A DNA stretch of 64,000 nucleotides. Origin: Adiantum capillus-veneris. Its lineage: Eukaryota > Streptophyta > Polypodiopsida > Polypodiales > Pteridaceae. Of the stretch, positions 56,880-64,000 are shown one piece after another. Position 1 is the stretch's first letter; each line of letters opens with the position of its first letter. The position numbers and the translations under genes were made by a program. The notes under the pieces are model-generated. The model worked only from the letters and a program-made list of their open reading frames with translations, was not told where the DNA came from and did not search any database. Location: NCBI GenBank assembly GCA_014529385.2, contig CM043963.1:64848969-64912968 (forward strand), in the 5' to 3' direction.

Positions 56880-58303
56880 GCTAGCTTGAGTACATCCTTG
56901 TGTTTGAGAGAAGGTTGATTATGAAGAGCTTAGAAGCTATGCCAAGGTTGTTAGAGTTTCCAGGGTGAAAAGTAGGATAGTGAAGAGAAAGCTTGATTTA
57001 GCCTTGTTAAAGCCTACAAATTATGTGCCTATTGCAAAAACAGGGTATTCTATGGACCAATCGAGGATGGTGCCAAATTTGGAAAGTGTGGAGCCTGCTA
57101 GGGTAAGGCCAATGGTCAATTATGTTCCTTGGGAGTTGCGTGTTAGTGAGATGTATATGCCCATTGTGGAGGAGTTGGTCAACAAAGATGAGCCTTTTGT
57201 TAAAGAGAGCATGTACACAGAGGAGTTAGCAGATGCCAGGTGCCCAATGTAGCTTGAAGAGGTGGAGCCTATTCTTGTGGAGTGTTTGTAAGAAAGGGTG
57301 ACAGATTATGGCCAAGGTGTAGGTGCTGAGAGCTTGGAGTTGGATGAATAAAGTGTGCAAAGCCTATTGATGGTCAAGCTTTGGTGGAGCAGCCATAGGA
57401 TGAGGATGTCGACACCGAATCAGCCTACGGTCATGAGGGCAGGAGTACCAGCTCAAGCCTTTGAGAGACAAGCAGGTGAGTCCACCTCCTATGGCAAGGA
57501 GACAGATTCCCATGAGCCGGTGCTAGTAAGGGTAAAGCTACCTTATTATTTATCTGATAATATGGTAGTGGCCAATGTGAAAGAAGAGCAGGTTGAAGTG
57601 CCAAATCTTGTTGAGGTGGATATGCAATCAAAGATGGTATGTGACACCATGTTGATGGCATGTTAATGAAGGTAGTGGTAGAGAGTGTGGCTGCAGTGAA
57701 AATGGTTTGCAACTTTGCAGAGAAGGGTAAGGCCGCATCTATGGACAACCAAGCTGGCATAAAGGGTCAACAAGAGGACGGTGATGAATTGAAGACCAAG
57801 GGAGTTGAGCAACCTCCTTGTGCTCATGACGTGCAGTTACAGTTGCCTATGGATTGCACGAGTGATGCCTTGGGTACAGGTTCTTTTTGTCAGGTATGCA
57901 TTGAAGACAAAGTCCATTGGGGGTTTGATGACCCAGTGGGTGAGATGGATGGAGAGACACAAGTGCTTGCTTGGAAATCTTTGGCCAGGATACAGGTGAT
58001 GCGAGGGTCTGCCCCTCCATAGGTGGAGGTTCCTTTGGGAGAGCAATGGTCTGCTGTTATGGCTGTACCGATAGAGGATGTTGCGGAGGAGTATGTCTAT
58101 CAACCGCAGTGCCCTTCACAAGTCGCTTTACATGGTTGGGAGGGAGGATCAGGTATGTTTAGTATGAATGATGATGTGTACTGGGAGAGTGATAGTGTGT
58201 TTAGTGATGCTTTTTTGGAAGTGGGCAGTTTGCCTATGGATGCTTGGAGCGGTGGAGTTATGCTAGGAATAGAAGGTTATGTGGATGATTCGCTATGTGT
58301 ACA
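56880..58303 (+). pseudogene. unrecognised decayed coding sequence, plus strand
   Basis: Four adjacent open blocks in two frames share a coding-like composition rich in Val, Glu, Met and Pro, with hardly any low-complexity sequence. 56965-57252 contains KPTNYVPIAKTGYSM and VNYVPWELRVSEMY. 57355-57666 contains LVRVKLPYYLSDNMVVANVK. 57660-58022 contains SFCQVCIEDKVHWGFDDPVG. 58023 to about 58303 contains FSMNDDVYWESDSVFSDAF and MLGIEGYVDDSLCVHY. Stops or frame changes lie at 57250, 57289, 57349, about 57660 and 58020. It stops at 58303 where a copia element begins on the other strand. I recognise no family. It may be a captured gene fragment or an unusual element ORF. Confidence 0.4.
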
Positions 58304-59835
58304 CTATTGCACTTACTACTTTGGTCCAAAAGGAATTTGGCATATCCTTGGCTTTGAGCATGCATCGTGCCATCTCTACCACCTTCCAATTGCGTCGCTC
58401 CACAACTCCATTCTGCTGTGGTATGTAACTTGTAGTAAGTTGACGTTTAAGGCCATGTTTGTTGCAGCAGTGTTTGAATTCATTTGACATGAATTCTCCT
58501 CCTCTATCTATGTGAAGCTTCTTCACCTTCTTTCCTGTTTCATTTTCTACAAGCTTTTGCCACATTTTAAACTTTCCAAAAGCTTCAGACTTCTCACGAA
58601 TGAAATACACCCACATCTTTCTACTAAATTCATCGACTAATAGCAAAAAAATAGAAAGATACACCCAAAGTGGACGTAGACATTTTACCGTTGAGATCCG
58701 CATGTACCAACTCTAGAGGAGACTAAGCTCGATAATTACTCCCTTGTGGAAAGCCTTTCCTTGTTGCTTGTCATCATGCAAACCTCACAAAATTCATTCA
58801 TATCTAAGATTTTAGGCATATGTGCCACCATCCTAAATATTTGCATCTCTTTTAGCACAAAAATGCTTAAGTGACCAAATCTCCCATGCCATAATTGAGT
58901 TGTACCTTTTTCTATAGTGATCGTAAGTGCAAAAAAATCGTAAAGGTTGTTGTGTCTTACGCTCTTCCCCACTGTGTTGCCTTCAAAATCCAAGATTTTT
59001 GCTCCACTTTTCTTGAAACGAACTTCAAGACCACGATCAGTGATTGCAGCAATCGAGAGCAAATTCTTATTGATTTGAGGCACGTACAACACATTAGAGA
59101 GTTCTTTAGGTTCACCTGTATTTGTTAAAAAAGAAATTGTCCCAGACCCTCTGCTAGACATTTTGCATTATTCCCAAAAATTACACTGATGGGTTCCTGT
59201 AGAGGCTTCCAAGAACTATACTAGCCTTTTTACTAGTCATATGTCAAGATGCACCACTATCTAGAATCCAAGAACCATCAACAAGTGGAGTTTGTGCTGA
59301 TGAGCATACCTCTTCTATGACGGCCCATAGTTCAAGGTCTACTTCAACATTGTTGGGGGATTCTCTTTCCTTCCAAGAAGCTTTCGTGGTGCCATTCTTC
59401 TCATCTGCTTTCTTCTTTTTGTAGTCTTCAACAACATGACCCTTTTTGTCACAATAAAAACATCTACCTAAAAATTTCTTCTTCTTCAGCTTCTTCTTAG
59501 AGGCATGTGGCATAGCCCCCTTTCCTTTTTGCACTAGCTATGAAAGCATAATCACCTCCCCCCTCCCTGGTCCTGAGTTGTAGCTCCTCTTCAAGCAGCA
59601 TTGCACTTAGTTCTTAAAACATAAGAGGGGTTGGACGAACCTGAGTGTTGAGTGCAGTAACAAGGCCATCATATCTCGATGGAAGCATGTAAATACAGCA
59701 CCAAGCTAAATGTTTTGGAGAAATAGCCACGCTAATGGCAGCTAATTAATCTTTGAGGTCCTTAATCCGCTTGATAAAGGCCTCCACCTTCTCACCATCA
59801 GAGCATAAACTATCAAACCAATTCATAAACCACAA
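58304..59835 (-). mobile_element. Ty1/copia fragment K (gag end, protease, integrase)
   Basis: Gag remains at about 59835-59550 (MNWFDSLCSDGEKVEAFIKR, then MLPSRYDGLVTALNTQ). The zinc knuckle is CFYCDKKGHVVEDYKKK, whose last Cys is replaced by Tyr. The protease is intact at its start (WILDSGAS, about 59245). The pre-integrase zinc region follows (LWHGRFGHLS, then CEVCMMTS, 59161-58736). The integrase core has LLVDEFSRKMWVYFIREKSE, KKLHIDRGGEFMSNEF and YIPQQNGVVERRNWKVVEMA with Asp, Asp, Glu (58703-58305). RT and LTRs are missing. Stops separate protease, pre-integrase and integrase parts. Confidence 0.82.
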
Positions 59836-60927
59836 TCCAATCCTCATCACATGGGTGAGCACTCCACCCTACTCTGGGTGATGCACATCCATCTTGCAAA
59901 ACCACTTTAATACATAACATGGCTGAAAAAAAATTGGTAACATTTCGGTAGCACAACCATAATAAAAAAAAACTCAAGCAAAACTCAAGCCACACCTGCT
60001 TCCACAATCAAAAAAATCCCAACCAAAACCATAAGGGATCTTCAACCCTTGACCATAAACTATATACCTAACTGAATCGACTACCACACTTAGATTTTTT
60101 ACTATACATGTTGCAGTCAAATTGAGCCAACACATATGGCCCTTAAAGAATGGCTTTTTATGTATATAAGGAAGTCTGACCAATGACTCAACATAACCTC
60201 AAAAGACTATTTTAGAAGTTTTTAACCAGATGTAAGTGAGGTACCATCATCTACACCTCATCCCCTTGCAAAAGCTAGTTCTGACCTAGAAGGGTGGAAA
60301 GCAGTATACGCATGCACATGAGACATCCACATCTATCCTTGAGGTTTTATACATCATGCAATATCACACCATCAATCCAATCATGATGAATATGGCCCCA
60401 CCACTTTGATCAACCATATGCTATAACTTCACATGTAGGTGCAAAACAGTTTTTTTCTATTTTGGGATGCACACACGACATGCAAAAGAGAGAGTTTCAC
60501 CTCCGACCAATGCATCAAGCTTAGCCCTATAACAATCGTGAAACAAAATCAACTCACAAAAATAATCCATAAAATATATATGATCTTCTCATCAAACTCA
60601 CTACTCTATATGGTACTCCCTGTTGGTAGCACCCTTACAAGTATAGGTAATCCCGTACAAAGGACGATCAATAACACATACACATGAAGTGATGATGATG
60701 ACCTAAAGTCTTGACTTGGCTAGGTGGATTTCTCCATTTGACAAGCCTATATAGTGGCTCTGCAAGGAGCCTTAGGTCCAAAATATTGACTGTGCAGTGC
60801 AAGCTGTATTTTGACCATAACTCTTCACTTGAGCAAAATTTTCATATAACACATCAACAAGGAAATGCTCTAAATGATGTATTTATGTCTAACTTAATAG
60901 GCTGGCCTGATTCATAATGATTCATGA
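59836..60927. other. no gene seen
   Basis: AT-rich sequence, possibly the leader or flank of the copia fragment. No coding pattern was found. Confidence 0.45.
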
Positions 60928-62420
60928 GAACCATATAATAAGAGAATAGAGAGATATGGTTCTTCTTATACTTCTTCTTTCCATGAACAAGAGAGAGATT
61001 CTTATGGAGATGGTGACAGAGAGCTTACACCACCTCCATATAATACGTACGTAGAGTTCCACCATATTATATCCAATTGTTGACGGCATGAAAATTGAGC
61101 ACTAATATGCTCCTTTATAACTCATCAACGGGCTGGAGTATGCCCCAAGGCAAAACAAGGTGCCCCCTTTTGGCCTGGAATGGCTCCTTCTTTTGGGGAT
61201 CTTTGCTAAAAACATGTACTAGATTTTGGAAGTCAACTCTAGCCATATCCTTCAATTCAATTATAGTAATTGGCTCCGTAAACGGCATGAGATTGTGAGT
61301 GAACTAGATCACATTATGATGCTTGGATATAATCACGACACATATTGTACCACCTCAATATATTTACGGTGCCATTTTATAAAATATTTCTCGTAAAAAA
61401 ATTATTTAGTCATGTTTCTCCATTGTATGTATGTTTTTGGCTCACACACTAACCAAAAATAATGTTTTTGGGGTTAAATTTTTTTAAAAGCACATTGCTT
61501 TTCAAGAATACCAAAAGGCATGAAAAGCAAAACAAAACGCAAAAACAAAAAAAAGGCAAAAATTTCTAAATTTGAACCACGACTTCACATAGCTTACCTA
61601 AGCTAGAAAATAGACTTGCTTTTCACCAAAAAGCATCGAAAAGCCTGTTGCTTTGCGCAAGAGAGAGATGATGAGAGTTACATAGAGGATTCTGCCATGA
61701 AGTTAATGTCGAGTGCATACACCATGAAAAAAGAAGAGAATATAGTAAGAGAGTGGAGAGATATGGTTCTTCTTCTTCTTCTTACATGAAAGAGAGAGAG
61801 ATTTTTATGGAGATGGTGATAGAGAGCTTGCACCACCTCCGTATAATAAGTACATAGAGTTTCACTGTATTCTATGCAACTAACAACGTGAAAATTAAGC
61901 ACTAATGATCCTTTTATAACTCAGTGACAGGCTGGAGTATGCCCCAAGGCAAAATAGGGTGCCCCTTTTGGCTTGGAATAGCTCTTGATTTTGGGGATCT
62001 TTGCTAAAAATATGGCTTGGCTTTTGTAAGTTAACTATAGCCATTTCTTGCAACTCAATTGCAATAATTGGCTCTATAAATAGCATCTAGGCAACTAACG
62101 AGATTGTGAGCCAACTAGACCACATTTTGATGCCTTGATATAATCATGACACGTACCATACGACCTCGGCACATTTATGGTGCCGCTCTTTATGAAAATC
62201 ATTCTCGTAAAAAATTGTTTAATCCCGTTTCTCCATCGTATATCCGATTTTCCCTCATACGATGACCAAAAATAATATTTTTGGGGTTAGAAAGTTTTAA
62301 AAAGCTCATTGCTTTTTGGGAACGTCAAAAACCATGAAAAGAAAAAAAAGCAAATAGCAAAAAAAGTAAAAATTTCTAAATTGAACCATGGCTTCAAGTA
62401 GCTTACCTGAACTGGAAAAC
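60928..62420. repeat. about 690-bp sequence present twice in tandem, period about 805 bp
   Basis: Copy 1 covers about 60928-61619 and copy 2 about 61735-62420. They share, in order, AGAGAGATATGGTTCTTCTT, GGCTGGAGTATGCCCCAAGG, TTTTGGGGATCTTTGCTAAA, AACCAAAAATAATGTTTTTGGG-like and CATAGCTTACCT-like blocks. Copy 2 has a TATAAATAG-type motif (CTCTATAAATAGC, about 62073). Substitutions and small indels are frequent. No ORF is shared. Confidence 0.85.
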
Positions 62421-63655
62421 AAAGTTCTTTGTCGGTATCGGCTCTCCTTGTAGGCCATCGACATCGACATTCAATTTTTGACATCGGCTCTAGTAGCGTG
62501 CTGGTACTCTGACCATCAGCATTGACTTCATCTCAATATCAAAACGGTTCTCGAGCATACACTAGTTCGGAGGCGTAGTTTTTGCTTTGACACTACAAAT
62601 GATGAGCATTAGATCACGGGCCAAGGACTTTTTTTTTCCGGTCGAGGTGTATTTTTTCAGTGATAACATTATAGATGGAGCATTTACGCAGCGTTTTTCT
62701 ATGGATTTGATATCTTTGACATCTAATTTCCATGTTTATGGCCATGTATACACTTGTGGCTACTTGTTGAGAGATTTGGTCTCTAATTATCATGCATATG
62801 ACCTAGATGGCTAGTTAAAGGCACAAGTTACAAGTTTTGTTGGATACAAGTTTGTCAAATTTCTCTTTTGCATCTAAAAGTTCTTGCAGCAGTTTTTAGT
62901 TCTAGTGGAAATTCTATGGGTGGTTCATGGGCTTACAGGCATGGATTTGTGTTGCATGCTCTTTTGAGAACGATATTTTGTGGAGGGATTGTGATTTTAT
63001 TGCTTGCATCTCATCTGTCACATGTTTGAGTACATACATTGCATCTCGTAGTAGTTTTCCCCACTCATGTATGTTGAATTGCGAAATCTACATTTGTACA
63101 TCATTGTGGAGCCAGTTTTGTATTGTTTTTTACAATTACCCAACCATTTTTGAGGCTCTATCCAAAAGATAGTTCTTTTTGAGATTGAACTATAGTTGTT
63201 GTGTTTGTTGAGCCTTTTGGAGTGTCATTGGTGAGGTTTTCTTTGAGCTAGAGTATTATTGAATGTTAAGATACCTTTGGTGATACAGGTGTTAGAGATC
63301 CCCGCTTACGATGCCTCGCCATAAGTTATGTATAGAAATCCCCTTTTATGAGGCCTCGCCATAGGTTATGTTTAGAGAGGGATAGGTGCATTTGACGCCA
63401 CATTGGTAGTCTATTTTGGGTTAGTTTTGACATCATTTATGCACAATTTTTACCTTCTTTTGGGTTGAGTTTTTGCTCCCCATGCAAAGGAGACTCTTTT
63501 GAAATTTTCTTGCGAGTCTAAGTGTTTCTTGGCATTGAAAACTATTTTGAGCCCGAATTTTGTTCCTATTAAAGAGGAGATCCTACCGAAAATTTCCCTA
63601 GGTTTCTCACTAGAGTTTCTTGGTCTCCTTGCCATAGTGTTCAAGTCTTGAAGTT
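62421..63655. other. no clear gene; probable leader or LTR of the following copia element
   Basis: It contains a tandem pair of short blocks at about 63296-63375 (GAGATCCCCGCTTACGATGCCTCGCCATA / GAAATCCCCTTTTATGAGGCCTCGCCATA class). No primer-binding site could be assigned. Confidence 0.4.
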
Positions 63656-64000
63656 ATGGCCTCTATTTCTGAGAAATACATCTACAACATGGGGGAGTTT
63701 GATGGCATGAACTTTTCCATATGGAAAGAGCATATTCAGGATGTGTTAATCCAAAAAGGCCTACAAGAGCCACACTTTGAGGGCTTAGAGAACGATGGAA
63801 ATATGGAAACATAGTGAAAAATGCTTGATGCCAAAGCTAGGTCCACTATTCACTACACCTCGTAGAGTCTATGTACTTTGCTATCATCGATGAAGCTACT
63901 GCTAAAGCCTTATGGGACAAGTTGTGCAATACATACGAGAGAAAGAGTGCAAGTAGCAAGGTTTACTTGATGAAGAAGCTATTTGAGCTTTTCTCATGAA
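63656..64000 (+). pseudogene. copia gag start (element L), cut off by the window end
   Basis: The ATG at 63656 (MASISEKYIYNMGEFDGMNF) continues SIWKEHIQDVLIQKGLQEPH, the typical N-terminus of copia gag with the Trp of the YxxWK-like motif. After a stop at about 63812 the other frames give AKARSTIHYT and AKALWDKLCNTYERKSASSK then VYLMKKLFEL, the conserved gag core. At least two frameshifts or stops occur within 340 bases. It reads on the plus strand, opposite to fragment K. Confidence 0.75.

Overview
This is a nuclear window from a land plant with a large, repeat-rich genome. The evidence is several lineages of plant LTR retrotransposon (Tat-type Ty3/gypsy with a second RNase H, chromoviruses, Ty1/copia), an L1-like LINE, very long GA/CT microsatellites, and one recognisable plant-specific gene of the At5g19025 (ribosomal L34e superfamily-like) family. 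I cannot place the species. The size and decay of the repeats would fit a fern, lycophyte or gymnosperm, but that is a guess. Nothing looks bacterial, organellar or viral in the strict sense.

Layout. About 1-6720: minus-strand Tat-lineage element A, cut off by the window start, with gag-protease, RT-RNase H, extra RNase H, integrase, primer-binding site and LTR. About 7.2-10.3 kb: a MITE with a GC-rich hairpin, local duplications and a 790-bp GA/GATA array that abuts the tail of a LINE. 10.28-14.05 kb: minus-strand LINE (endonuclease, RT, Cys/His tail). 14.2-20.24 kb: second, badly decayed Tat element C and part of its LTR. 20.24-30.2 kb: chromovirus D. Its 5' half reads on the plus strand and its 3' half on the minus strand. 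The halves meet at the same point in the protease and carry the same 5-bp target duplication (GAAAC), so one insertion was split by a later inversion of about 6 kb. 31.4-33.65 kb: two unrelated integrase fragments fused head to tail. 33.65-38.9 kb: mostly non-coding, with a foldback repeat. 38.9-42.5 kb: another minus-strand copy of the D family. 43.2-45.1 kb: protease and pre-RT part of a third gypsy family. 45.5-46.7 kb: the host gene and its promoter, minus strand. 46.7-50.9 kb: non-coding, with a second, inverted copy of the MITE. 50.95-55.7 kb: minus-strand chromovirus J, with chromodomain but with RT and RNase H deleted. 56.9-58.3 kb: unrecognised decayed coding sequence on the plus strand. 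58.3-59.8 kb: minus-strand copia fragment. 60.9-62.4 kb: a 690-bp sequence present twice in tandem. 63.66-64 kb: start of a plus-strand copia gag, cut off by the window end.

The window is mainly a record of transposition and decay. All transposon reading frames except the element A gag-protease, and possibly single integrase or RT blocks, are interrupted. The one gene likely to be working for the plant is the small membrane protein gene at 45.5-46.3 kb. I found no convincing new multi-gene system. The most informative observations are the inversion-split retrotransposon, the RT-less chromovirus, the hairpin MITE pair and the LINE-tail microsatellite.
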